Positions 9,911 through 20,358 of a stretch of 64,000 bases of DNA are shown here, piece by piece. Source of the DNA: Bathymodiolus brooksi. Lineage: Eukaryota; Mollusca; Bivalvia; Mytilida; Modiolidae. Each line of letters starts with the position of its first letter. The first letter of the stretch is position 1. The notes beneath the pieces were generated by a model. The model made no database searches and was not told where the DNA came from. It was given only the letters and a program-made list of their open reading frames with translations. The DNA lies in assembly GCA_963680875.1 (NCBI GenBank), contig OY804589.1:18992413-19056412 (forward strand). The letters are read 5' to 3'. The position numbers and the translations under genes are program-made.

Positions 9911-11813
9911 CTCTCACCAAGATGTCTTTCAAACTTTTGGGTTTCCTGAAGGCCAAGACGGGTGGTTCTTTGAAGATTTTACACAGTTCTGGGTGTTTTT
10001 GTATGGTTGTCCAGTGCTCACGAACGATGCTAGATAAATTACTGAGCGCAGGATGGTATGTAATGACAAATGGCACTCTGTTGTTCGCGTTCTTTTCTTT
10101 ATATTGGATGAGGTCTTTTCTGTCAATACCACTTGCTTTGTTAAAACAATGGTTAATGCTCGCATTGTTGTAGCCCCTCTTTTTTAGATGACATTTCAGT
10201 TCCCCAAGCCGTTTTTTGGTGGTTTGTTCGTTGGAGCAGATGCGTTTGATTCGGAGAGCTTGGCTGTACGGAATACTTTTGGTGCAATGTTTAGGATGAC
10301 AACTCTGTGGGGACAGGTACTGATGTTTATCTGTCGGTTTGTTGTATATGTCAGTTGACATAATACCATTTTCACAGGTGGTGTAAGTATCCAGAAAGGA
10401 GATGTTATTTCTAGATGTTTCATGGGTGAATTTTATAGTGGGGTGAACATTATTGGCGTGGTCAAAGAAACGATTGAGGTTTCCTTCCGACTCGGTCCAC
10501 TTCATGTCAACGTCGTCTATGAAACGAAACCAGGAAAGTGGCTTGTGAGGTGCAGATTGTATGATAAGTTTTTCAAGCTTCCCCATGAAGATGTTGGCGT
10601 ATGAAGGTGCCATCTTTGTTCCCATAGCTGTTCCGTTGATTTGTAAAAAATGCTCTCCATTAAATGTAAAATTGTTATGCTTCAGTACCAATGTGAGCAA
10701 CTGGACAAGACATTCCGTTGGTGGTTCTTTCACGGCTCTTTGGTCCCAGGCCTCTCGACATGCTTCGATACCGTCATTATGTGGGATGTTAGTGTATAAT
10801 GACGTAACGTCTATCGAAACAAGAATGGTCCCCGAAGGAAGGGGGTTCATGGATTCCATTTTTTGAAGATAATCAGTGGTGTCTTTCAAATATGAAGGTA
10901 ACGCTTCTACATGAGGTCGAAGGTGGAAATCGACGAATTCGGAGATTTTTTCTGTGGGGTGCCCATTTGCTGAAACAATGGGTCTCCCGGGGTTGTTGAC
11001 TTTATGAATTTTAGGTAATAGGTAGAAGCGTCCGACTTTGGGTTTGTCTGGTTTCAAGTAATCGAAAGTGTTCTTGTCGATATGACTATTTTCTTTCATA
11101 ATTTTTAGCTCCTGTGTTATTTTAGTGCTGAATTCTTCCGTGGGGTCAGAGTCTAGTTTTTTGTAAAATCTTTCATCCTTCAGTTGTCTGTTTGCCTCCT
11201 CTAAATAATCTACTTTGTCCATAACAACAATTGCGCTACCCTTGTCTGCTGACTTTATGACAATGTCATTCCTTTCCTTTAATTCTTGTAGCGCACCTTT
11301 TTCTGCTGGAGTGAGGTTGTTATGGGTTGGTATGTTCGTGCTGGTTGCTGTCTGGATATCATTTTTGACTAAATCAATAAAGGATTCTAATGTTGTATTT
11401 TTGCTGGGTTTTGGAATCCATGAACTTTTTTTCTTAAACCTAGGAAGGGGGATCTCATTATCATCTTCCGAATCGGACGACTCATCTACAGGACAGTCTC
11501 TCTCTTTGGCTGAGAAATATTCTTTAATACGAAGAGATCTAGCAAATTTGTCGAGATCAGCTGATAGTTGCTCCTCGTTTATTTTGTTGGGGGTGGGGCA
11601 GAAATTAAGTCCCTTAGAGAGTATACGAATTTCAGCAGGTTTTAGATCTTTTGATGACAAATTGACGACTGTGTCATTTTGGTCTCTATTAATTTCTTTG
11701 TGTCTTGAAAATCTTCGTTTCGCCTGACATCTCCCCTCGATCTGCCTACAATGGTCAGTGTCAAAAATGTGATTCGAGACGATGTATGACGTGCAAAAAC
11801 ATCCAATGCACAC
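9459..11813 (-). CDS. Penelope-like element reverse transcriptase with C-terminal GIY-YIG endonuclease
   Basis: A 784-residue open frame that copies element RNA into DNA at a nick made by its own endonuclease. Residues 1-30 (above 11723) come from the inverted arm and are probably not native; the family-like part begins near VVNLSSKDLKPAEIRILSKG. RT motifs in order are GRPIVSANG, SLYTNIPHNDGIEACREAW, NGTAMGTKMAPSYANIFMGK, the catalytic FRFIDDVD and NISFLDTY. A linker follows, then the cysteine cluster CQKCDSRRCMTC. The endonuclease has IIYLLEC (GIY position), LQYIGET (YIG) and LSKRLNGHRSD (conserved Arg), and the frame ends INEKK. The zinc-cluster/GIY-YIG layout resembles Neptune/Poseidon-type elements (inference). 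No stops or frameshifts interrupt RT or nuclease, so the protein could be active, but the native start is lost or truncated. Confidence 0.93.
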   Translation of the reverse strand: MCIGCFCTSYIVSNHIFDTDHCRQIEGRCQAKRRFSRHKEINRDQNDTVVNLSSKDLKPAEIRILSKGLNFCPTPNKINEEQLSADLDKFARSLRIKEYFSAKERDCPVDESSDSEDDNEIPLPRFKKKSSWIPKPSKNTTLESFIDLVKNDIQTATSTNIPTHNNLTPAEKGALQELKERNDIVIKSADKGSAIVVMDKVDYLEEANRQLKDERFYKKLDSDPTEEFSTKITQELKIMKENSHIDKNTFDYLKPDKPKVGRFYLLPKIHKVNNPGRPIVSANGHPTEKISEFVDFHLRPHVEALPSYLKDTTDYLQKMESMNPLPSGTILVSIDVTSLYTNIPHNDGIEACREAWDQRAVKEPPTECLVQLLTLVLKHNNFTFNGEHFLQINGTAMGTKMAPSYANIFMGKLEKLIIQSAPHKPLSWFRFIDDVDMKWTESEGNLNRFFDHANNVHPTIKFTHETSRNNISFLDTYTTCENGIMSTDIYNKPTDKHQYLSPQSCHPKHCTKSIPYSQALRIKRICSNEQTTKKRLGELKCHLKKRGYNNASINHCFNKASGIDRKDLIQYKEKNANNRVPFVITYHPALSNLSSIVREHWTTIQKHPELCKIFKEPPVLAFRKPKSLKDILVRADISPRSAYNGQCQKCDSRRCMTCKNIQCTQKFSSTHTGEKFIIYCNANCKTENIIYLLECAICGLQYIGETKQQLSKRLNGHRSDANCKPDLPLSRHLRSTGHHDSFGKLQVTIIDHNPKWDDKSRQERESFWIRKLKTLSPNGINEKK

Positions 11814-12175
11814 AAAAATTCAGCAGCACACATACAGGAGAAAAATTCATCATATACTGCAATGCCAACTGCAAGACAGAAAATATTATCTACCTCCTGG
11901 AATGTGCAATTTGTGGTCTTCAATACATCGGAGAAACTAAACAACAACTTAGTAAACGCTTGAATGGCCACAGAAGCGATGCAAATTGCAAACCTGACCT
12001 TCCACTCAGCAGACATCTCAGATCGACGGGCCACCATGATTCTTTCGGCAAACTGCAGGTCACCATAATTGACCATAACCCCAAGTGGGATGATAAAAGC
12101 AGACAGGAAAGGGAAAGCTTCTGGATTAGAAAACTTAAGACCTTATCACCGAATGGAATCAATGAGAAAAAGTAA
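11724..12175 (+). pseudogene. Partial GIY-YIG endonuclease copy in the right arm
   Basis: Encodes the last ~150 residues of the Penelope-like protein (from about ISPRSAYNGQCQKC to INEKK). The translation is the same as that of the left arm. It lacks the RT and a start, so it is an inert 5'-truncated copy. Confidence 0.9.
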
Positions 12176-12607
12176 TATCCTCTCTTGACTCCTATTCGTG
12201 TTGATCTCCTCCAGTCGTATTAGGACATACAGTTTGCTCTATTGGCCCAAAGTATATATTCCACACTGTGGCGGGCCGTTTTTTTTTTGTTTTTTTTTTT
12301 TTTTTTAATGAGTTTGGGTATCATACCGTTTTCAACAATATTTTGACAGTGCTATTTGATACATTTACCAATAATGTCTCATTTTTATATTTATTTTTAT
12401 TTCTAATTTAACATTTATTTAAATGTGTAGCCCTATTGTATATTTATATTATTGTTATTGTACTTTTATTAATTTATATGTAGGATTTCCATTCTTTTAT
12501 GCATGTAGTTTCATATGTGCATCTTCTGGTTCTTTTGTGCCGTACATGGACCGTCAAAAACTTTTTTGAAATTTGAAAAGTCGCCATATTGTTTCGAGAT
12601 TTTATTT

Positions 12608-12671
12608 AATTAGACATTGATGAAGTCCCTCGGTGGGACGAAAATTTTGTCATTCTACGAAGTGTTTAATT
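12608..12671 (+). ncRNA. Hammerhead-ribozyme-like motif in the right arm
   Basis: In the sense direction of the partial copy: TTGATGA (12617-12623), a perfect 5-bp hairpin GTCCC-TCGGT-GGGAC (12625-12639), GAAA (12640-12643), a short AT spacer and GTC (12649-12651). AATTAGACA (12608-12616) can pair with TGTTTAATT (12663-12671) as an outer stem with one wobble. Hammerheads are documented in Penelope-like elements. Weak points: the core CUGAUGA has U at its first base, and the bases next to the expected cleavage site do not pair cleanly, so it may be degenerate. Confidence 0.45.
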
Positions 12672-12730
12672 CTTTATCACTTTGTTTTGTGTACTTGGTG
12701 TTGTTTTACAAACCATTTTAGACGTTTATA

Positions 12731-12948
12731 TATATATATATATATATATTTAAGCAAACGATAAAATCATCTGAAGATTCCCTTCCATTCAAACGACCAC
12801 ATACTATCACAAAAATGAATGACAACATAAACATGGGCAGTACAATAGCAAGGTCAAAAGATGACTTCTGAAAATACAGAAAAAAATTGAATGGCTATTT
12901 AAAATGAATAAAATTCCTAATGAATAATTTGTGAGGAGGTATGCAATA

Positions 12949-12979
<31 letters not shown>

Positions 12980-13576
12980 CACTTGTGAGTTTGAGTTTAA
13001 ACTGGTTTGCAGTCATTATACCGTTAGTGCCTTGATTTATGCATATAGCGATAAGGTAATTTGTGTCCGAATTTCGACACAAACATATAGCGCCGCAAGA
13101 CATGCGCAGGCGGAACAGGAAGTGTTGACTGTGGTTTGGAACAATGCATAAGAATATATTCTAAACCACAAAAGAAACGTCCCATAAATTTTAATGTATC
13201 AAACAACTTTATTTTGAAACATAGCAATTTTACACCGAGTTGTTTGTAAGAGGGCTCATGCTTTATTTATGCTGTTGACGATTAATCGATGTTGGACATT
13301 GCCATACCTTAGTGATGTCTGGTGGTTGCCGGTATTGTGTAGTGCTGTTTGTTTGGCTCTAGTGAATATATTATTCGTAAGCTGTTGAAGTATGTATCTC
13401 TCATGAAGTTGCGTTGTAACTATAGGACGACCACTAATCAGTTGATCATTGGTACTGTTTGAGGCGTTATAGCGTTTCCATATATGGTGCGTACATTACA
13501 GTTAAATGTCTGTGCAACGAGTTGAGGCCGTTATCCAGCATTCAATGTTCCAATAGCTTGTTCTCGTTGTTGAAGA
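12731..13576. other. Non-coding, with TA and TG microsatellites
   Basis: A TA run reaches about 12750. A (TG)n run of about 14 units lies at 12951-12979. No gene-like frame was found. Confidence 0.6.
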
Positions 13577-13768
13577 CTGAGTCTTGGTATTGGTCTGAGT
13601 CTTGGCATTGGTCTGAGTCTTGGCATTGGTCTGAGTCTTGGCATTGGTCTGAGTCTTGGCATTGGACTGAGTCTTGGCATTGGTATGAGTCTTGGCATTG
13701 GTCTGAGTCTTGGCATTGGTCTGAGTCTTGGCATTGGTCTGAATCTTGGCATTGGTCTGGCGCTCAAT
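13577..13768. repeat. 18-bp minisatellite, about 10.7 copies
   Basis: Unit GAGTCTTGGCATTGGTCT, with a few substitutions (GGACTGAG, GGTATGAG, TGAATCT). The period is a multiple of 3, so both strands look open over it; no gene context surrounds it. Confidence 0.95.
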
Positions 13769-15444
13769 AGTGGTAATGACAACTTGTGAATTGTCTACAT
13801 CTTAAACAAGCAGAGTTCAGTAGGATTTGAACGAGCTCTTCATGGTTTTCATTACATAGTTGTAAACGGAACTATCAGCCCTCTGGCAACCCAATATCTT
13901 TGCCTGATTCAAAATACCGAGTCAAACGTAAAAGTTCTTATGAAATGTAATCGGGGTTCACTATACATACGATTTAACTGTTCTACGCACAAAACAATCA
14001 CCAATTTTGTATTTAGAATGATTTTTTGCAAACTTTTAAGAAGAAAAAAGCGACGTTTCTTTTGTGGTTCAGTTTTGATAACAGAATGGTAATTTCAAAT
14101 ATTTATCGACATAAATCCTTGCTTGATCGTTGCAAAAATTCCAGTATTTGTTCCGCTATCGAGGGAATATTAAATGTGCAATTCCTTAAACAACCTTCTC
14201 TAAAGGAAGCGTGACAATCAATCATAATGCTTTACAGCAAAGTTGAGATAAATGGAATATGTCAATATCGATAATTACCACAAATAAATATGTATAATCC
14301 ATAATACAGAAAACAAGAAAGACAACGGGTTCACGAGTCTTTAAGACATTGATAGTCACGTGTAGTTTAATTTTAAATATCTATTTGATATATATTTATG
14401 TACTAAACAGTTTCATTTTTATCAACTAGGTACTGATTACTGTTTCCAGATCTACAGTGATAAACAAGCACATTCCTAAGTGGCAGATAATGTCTATGTC
14501 TTTTCTATTACTTTTGTTTTTGTTTTTATCTTTGTTTGTTTGCTCGTATGTTTGTTTTTGCTTTGTTTTGTTTTGGCTTGTTTGTTTGTTTGTTTGTTTG
14601 TTTTATTTTTTGCTCTTGATTTATTTCTTTTTGCTTTGTTTTAGTTTTGTTTTGTTTGTTTTTTTTGTTTGTTTTTTTGTGTTTTTCGTGTGTTTTTTTT
14701 TTCGTTTCTTTTAAATTTGAAAATTTAGAAAATTCCAATTACTTGTAATGACATGGTGGAAATTATGCAGTAGATAATGAAATACAGAAAACATTACATA
14801 ACTCACATATGTGACGTTAAATTAACGTACAGCTCTAAATGTAAAGATGTCAATAAAATCTACCAGACAAGTGGGTTTATGTTAAAATAATTAGACATAC
14901 TATTCATCATGTTCACCACTCCATCAATTACTGGTGCAAAAATGACAAATAGTTGCAGAACCAGTCGAAGCAATTTCCTTCTACTAACATAAAAACAAAT
15001 GACGAAGTATAGACTAAATATTGATTTGAAAATAAAGCAGTCATTAAAGCTATTGTGAAAGTTGGTTAATGTTAGTATTCTAAAACAGGTAATAATTAAA
15101 CCGTCAACGACTGGTACAAAAACAGCAAAAAACGTCGGGATCAGTCGATGCTAGTTCCTTCTAGTGACAACATGTTACATGATAAGAATTAATACTGTCT
15201 TGGAATTTCGGTAGAAAGTCAACAATATTTGATTAATATTTATTCTCGATAGGATGAAGTCAACAGGAAAAAAGTCTGCATCAACATATAATTTATCACA
15301 AATAGAAGCCTTTTCTTAAGACTTAATTATTTCTTTATATTACTATTTGTCTAGAAACTTTAACTTCCGATCCTTGATCTACTTTGTACAAACTGACTCC
15401 TATTGTGTTAGATATTGGTCACAGCAGGCCTTTTAAGCATGTGG
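13769..15444. other. Non-coding, with a T/TTTG-rich low-complexity stretch
   Basis: Position 14500-14705 is dominated by TTTG and T runs. The rest is ordinary AT-rich sequence. The open frames here are low-complexity artefacts. Confidence 0.6.
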
Positions 15445-15760
15445 TGATACATGGGAACGAAAAAGGTAAATCGACCATGGCGGGTGTCGTATAAGAAACA
15501 GGACTGTTTTTTGGTTGTTTTTTGTTGTTGTTGTTTTGGTTGTTTTTTGTTGCTGTTGTTATTTTTTTGTTTTTTGTTTTTTGTTGTTTTTGTTTGGTGC
15601 GGTCCGCGTTCCTCCTCTTTTTTTGTTATCTATTGTGTGTCTTTTTTGTTGTTGCTTTGTTTGTCTTCGTTTTGTGGCTTGTGTCTAATATTGTCTGTGT
15701 CTATGGATTGTCCATTCGTGATTGCCTCTTCGGGTTTCTCTAACGTTTATTTATATATAA
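15445..15760 (+). repeat. Dispersed repeat R3, copy 2
   Basis: Carries GTGTCGTATAAGAAACAGG, an expanded T/TTG-rich centre, GTGCGGTCCGCGTT, TCTATGGATTGTCC and CTCTAACGTTTATT in R3 order. Confidence 0.7.
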
Positions 15761-16285
15761 CCAAGCATATTTATATCGGAGTCGGATAAATCGAGTTTTT
15801 TTAACAAGCAAAGCCATAATTAGATACAAAAATGGCAATAGTTGATAACAACAGGTAAACCTGATTACTCGACTACTAATATAATTTTCAAAGAAATCGA
15901 TGGTTTGCTCTTCTTTAACACACGCATTGACTGCTTTCGACATAGTGATATTGTCGCATTACTAACATGTTCCCGATGTAATGTTAAATGCATTCTTCGT
16001 CTCCATCGATTTAAAGGAGTAGAGCAGAAATTGGCCTAAAATAGGCAAATTATAAATGAAATGTATAGCTTTCATTGTTTCTTGATTTTATAAGACCTTT
16101 ACCCCATCTAATATTTTGATAATATTTTTTTATATTTGCACGTGCGATGACGTCACACTAGTCAATGTATCTTTCAGTGATTGTGTTTAATATTATCTCT
16201 ATATAAACAGTTTCTGAGATTGGGCCAAAATTGACCCTTATCATACCCACTCCTTTTCTACCATATACATAAACTGTAGTAAACG
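15761..16285. other. Non-coding spacer
   Basis: No gene or repeat family recognised between two R3 copies. Confidence 0.5.
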
Positions 16286-16770
16286 TTAGAGAATGCCGAA
16301 GGGGCAATCAAAGATGGACAATCCAGAGAGACTGGCAACATAGGGCACACAAGACTAGAGAATACCGATCGGGCAATCAAAGATGGACAATCCAGAGAAA
16401 CTGGCAACATAGGGCACACAAGACGTTAGAATACCAAAGGGGCAATCAAAGATGGACAATCCAGAGAAACTGGCAACATAGGGCACACAAGATTAGAGAA
16501 TACCGAAGGGGCAATCAAAGATGGACAATCCAGAGAAACTGGCAACATAGGGCACACAAGACTAGAGAATACCGAAGGGACAATCAAAGATGGACAATCC
16601 AGAGAAACTGGCAACATAGGGCACACAAGACGTTAGAGTACCAAAGGGGCAATCAAAGATGGACAATCCAGAGAAACTGGCAACATAGGGCACACAAGAC
16701 TAGATAATACCGAAGGGGCAATCAAAGATGTACAATCCAGAGAAACTGGCAACATAGGGCACACAAGACA
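16286..16770 (-). repeat. 69-bp tandem array, seven copies, amplified from R3
   Basis: Each unit contains GGGCAATCAAAGATGGACAA, GAGAAACTGGCAACATAGGG and CACACAAGAC. The same sequence occurs once in the R3 copy at 51235-51470, so the array is an internal expansion of R3. The right side continues as ordinary R3 (CATACAACCAAGAT, GACGAACCGACCATCG) to about 16970. Confidence 0.9.
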
Positions 16771-16970
16771 CATACAACCAAGATAAACAAAACACAAACA
16801 CAGCACAATATGTGTTGGACACCACTATATACAAACAAACACAGATAACTGAAATAAGATATGAGCTCTCGTGCATACAAGTGGAGGCAAAGACGAACCG
16901 ACCATCGTTTATATGAAAATGAGGGACTGCAGGACGCATACGTGGCTTACGGTCTCGATCTAGTTTGTTG

Positions 16971-17993
16971 TTCATTTTATATCAACTTGATAATTGAATT
17001 TGTTCAAACTTTAAGTTCAATCTCCCTGTAATATAGATAACCTTAGCCGAATTTGTATATTCTGTTTTCGTCCATTGGTTCAGCAGTTCCCATAGACTTT
17101 CGTATTATTTGGCTTTCGAAACATTTGACGTTAAGCGAACCACATGAAGATTATTTGAGAAACGGTTCAAAAGACTTAAGTAGATATTTATGTTTTTATT
17201 ATTGATATTATTTGGACTGTGTAGGTTTGATTTTGATGTTAAATAAATAATGTAATTACTAATAAAACTAAGGGGTTCTCTTCAGGCATATGTGACCTAG
17301 ACCGATTTTAGCTATTCTGTTTAGGTTTTATTGGCCCCAAGCTTTTTAAATCATTTGGCTATAATTCTTATATGATTTACATAATTAGAAATCCTATACT
17401 CTGATTGGGTATAAGCGCTTATGGAGGCGGGGTTTTGTCAGTTTATTTTTCGATAGACGATGTTCACCGGACTACTTTTTTCGTAATGTAAACAAAATGG
17501 CGTCTTGGATTCCCGATAATAAAAAAAGATAAAAGAAACAATGTTTATTGTTAATAATCGACAATTATTGTTAGATATGAAATAAAAAAATAAATGCCAA
17601 TGAAAACAAAAGCTTGTATTGTTGACATAAAAAAAAAATTCCGGAAAGAATACTTAAGACAACCATCTATCGACTTTGACTTTTGTAATATATCGTCATC
17701 CTGTGACGTTGTTTACAAGGGACGCTGATTGACACAAGCTGGTTACTGATTTATTTTACGATTTTGTGGGCATTTTACTTGTTTGAGTAGCTAAATGCAA
17801 AATGCCATCAAATTGGAATATATCAGTAACTTAATTACATCACTGTCTAGTTTAAAGTAGGAAAACAAGGTTAGTTCATGTTGTTATTCATGGCCGGCCG
17901 ACACACATCAATGGAATGTATGTGTGCGTATTGGGGATCCTCGAAGGTAAATTTTCAAAACAAATGAAATAAAAACTTAGTTACAGAATTATA
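16971..17993. other. Non-coding, with an R4 fragment
   Basis: About 17100-17140 and 17260-17380 carry pieces of dispersed repeat R4 (GGCTTTCGAAACATTTGACG; AACTAAGGGGTTCTC ... CCGATTTTAGCTATTCTGTT). Nothing coding is seen. Confidence 0.5.
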
Positions 17994-18157
17994 AGGATTA
18001 AACGCATTTTTTCCGGAGTTTATTTATGTATAACCTGGACCAATTCACTCACAAACTTACATACTTACATAAAAGTCCTTCGGACTTTTATTTGTTTGTG
18101 AGTGAATTGGTCCAGGTTATACATAAATAAACTCCGGAAAAAAATGCGTTTAATCCT
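17994..18157. repeat. Near-perfect long hairpin (foldback element)
   Basis: Left arm AGGATTAAACGC ... CTGGACCAATTCACTCACAA is mirrored by right arm TTGTGAGTGAATTGGTCCAG ... GCGTTTAATCCT. A second small palindrome AAAAGTCC-TTC-GGACTTTT lies in the loop. Arms are about 60 bp. An R4 end (GATGAAGGTTATTCCAGAAA) follows at 18186. Confidence 0.9.
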
Positions 18158-18774
18158 ATATTCCAATCTCATTATGAGCGTCACCTGATGAAGGTTATTC
18201 CAGAAACGCGTCGTGCACACTAAATTTGATATCTACATTTTGTTTTAATGTTTAGTATTTCAAATGGGGTGGATGACCGCCAATAATCTGAACCGGATAT
18301 TATAGTGCTTGCGATCTAATGCATATTTAGAAATGAGTCTTATCCAAACAGAACATACCACGGGAGAAAATAAAACTCACATTGAAATAGCATTATAGTA
18401 TAATTAATTAAATTATACAAACATATAAGACGTAATGGGAACCGTTTATTATAAAATATTAATGCTTTCATAGAACTAATATTATTTGTATGTCACCTTA
18501 TGTCAACTTATGAGTCACGATCATTAAATACATTATGCATAAAACTCATTATTAATTAACGTTGATTTATTAGCCTTTATATGATCAATTCTGTCAATAC
18601 AATATAAAAACGTTCATTGGGCCAACACGGCAAAACCAGTCCAATACGGATATTTTCCGTATTGGCCCGATTCCAGTCAGTCCTATAACAGCTAGATCGG
18701 AATCCGCTAGACGTTTCGACAATCGCAAGGAAAGGTCCCGAAAGATATTGGACTGGTTAATTAATAAAGGTATC
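18158..18774. other. Non-coding, R4 end then spacer
   Basis: About 18180-18260 is an R4 end: CACCTGATGAAGGTTATTCC, ACGCGTCGTGCACACTAAAT. The rest has no recognised content. Confidence 0.55.
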
Positions 18775-18905
18775 ATTACGTGATGTTTTTCATATTGGCC
18801 TAGCTATAGGTCATCGGTCTGCTGTATTGGCGTTCGGCTGCGCCTTAGGCCAATGCAGTAGGCCTCGGACCTATAACTAGGCAAATATGAAAAACATCAC
18901 GTAAT
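18775..18905. repeat. Hairpin element, ~50-bp arms
   Basis: ATTACGTGATGTTTTTCATA at the left is mirrored by TATGAAAAACATCACGTAAT at the right, and the inner GGCCTAGCTATAGGTC has a partner GACCTATAACTAGGC. The centre holds GGCGTTCGGCTGCGCC, itself palindromic. No coding capacity. Confidence 0.9.
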
Positions 18906-20049
18906 AATACTATAATATTGGGACTCGTCGTACTTTATAATAACGATACACACCCAGTTACGAACCGATTTTAAATAGAGTTCCAAATATATGAGTGTTA
19001 ATATTTAACTCAGATATAGAAGACGACCGCACGATTTCACTAAGAGTGAAGGTTTGGCCCCTTAATATTACTTTAACCCTGTCACTTTTTATTGAAGTGC
19101 CTGTATCAAGACAGGGAGTGAGCGTTCATACATGTTAGGGATGTCGGTTTTGCCTCTCTCTCCACGAATTTTCTATGGGATATTTGAAACTGTTCCGAAA
19201 GAGTGGTATTTTGTTTTTGCTTGTTTCTTCTTCATTTTATTCTGATATAATTCCTTTTTAATGGCGAAGGTTTGAACAGAATGAGTTACATGTACTCTTG
19301 TCTGGCAAATATCCCATTACATCAAACTATCGCCCACATCATGATTCTGACGTATGAATACAGAACACGGGCAAGTTGAACAAACATTTAAGCAAAACAT
19401 TGGTGCAAAAGAGACTCATTAACAGACATATTCCATGGAGTTGGTAGCCACTTGTGACAATTAAGAATTTGAAGTGGAATATTTAATATTCATTAGTCAT
19501 GAACATTTAAAGAAATTAATGGTCTTTATGGGACAACAGAATAAATCGCTCATCAATTTGTTGGAATCAATTATTGAACATAAAATAGCAATATAATATG
19601 GAATGAAATATAAATGTAATTATTTAATTGCTATGCTTAGAAATATATGGAAATCCTGTTTGAAACTATGTTAGCAATTCAACTTCCGGGCCGGACAAAT
19701 TTAATTAAGTATTAAGGTTGTATCGGGTATATCTCACGACAGGTGTGATGTACACACAATAAGTTCCTTCTGATATGTGTGGCCTTGGTATATTTTAGCT
19801 ATCTTGTTTATGTCATTTGGTATTCTTGCTTCCAGGGACTTTGAGGTTGTTTGGATTTCCAATCTTTCGGTTGCGTGGTGAGTGTTTTTTCGGATATGCA
19901 TCGCGCGCAATATGTTGGATATGTGCGTTTTTGTTAGCAATGGTAGGTATTGATTAGAAAACAAGGTCAAAGTTCAACTACCGTTGACACATCGACATAA
20001 TGTCGTAAAACTTTTCTATGAGAAACATGTGACATAAATCTATTGCAGC
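18906..20049. other. Non-coding spacer
   Basis: No gene recognised. Position 19050-19300 contains weak similarity to repeat R5 (GCCTGTATCAAGACAGGG). Confidence 0.4.
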
Positions 20050-20358
20050 CAGGACTGGATTAAAGCCAATTTATGCCCTAAGCACATTCCAATCTTAGTA
20101 CCCCACATCTTCCACTGGCATAATGTAAAAGGTAACACGACCCCTTGATGCCAAGACTCAACATAATTGTCAAATGCCTAACATTAAATTCAGAATTCAA
20201 TTTTCATTTTTCCTGCATTTCTTTTTACTTTTGGTGTGTTTTTAAGCCTGATATCTAGCTGATAAATTAAATTGCCTTGTGATCGGATTTTTGTGGTCCC
20301 CCTTGCCCCTTGATGCCCTAAGCACGTGCTTATTTTGCCAAGGGTTAATCCAGCACTG
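20050..20358. mobile_element. hAT-like non-autonomous element 1 (309 bp)
   Basis: Ends are CAGGACTGGATTAA and TTAATCCAGCACTG (inverted, one mismatch). They are flanked by 8-bp near-identical direct repeats ATTGCAGC (20042-20049) and ATTGTAGC (20359-20366). The 8-bp duplication and the CAGNRCTGGATTA-type ends fit the hAT superfamily. No transposase. Confidence 0.85.

Larger units (their letters stand above)
8904..12730 (-). mobile_element. Penelope-like retroelement (GIY-YIG type) with inverted terminal arms
   Basis: The element consists of a minus-strand RT/GIY-YIG gene, its 3' region, and an inverted copy of the last ~1 kb attached to its 5' side. Arms 8904-9910 and 11724-12730 have the same length with matching outer (TATAAACGTC) and inner (GATGTCAG) ends, so no net indel separates them. 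Penelope-like elements are known to generate tandem or inverted partial copies (pseudo-LTRs) on insertion. TA runs lie on both sides (8796-8820 and 12728-12750), suggesting insertion into a TA microsatellite. The long open frame and matching arm translations point to a recent insertion. Confidence 0.9.
11724..12730 (+). repeat. Right inverted arm of the Penelope-like element
   Basis: Reverse complement of 8904-9910. It contributes the foreign first 30 codons of the minus-strand frame. Its outer end TAGACGTTTATA runs into a TA microsatellite. Confidence 0.92.

Noticed and set aside
9472..10866. Plus-strand frames opposite the RT gene
   Set aside because: They are antisense to a frame with clear RT and GIY-YIG motifs, and the same antisense frames recur in the right arm.
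13459..13782. Repeat proteins ESWHWS (plus) and RPMPRL (minus)
   Set aside because: 18-bp minisatellite open on both strands; no gene context.
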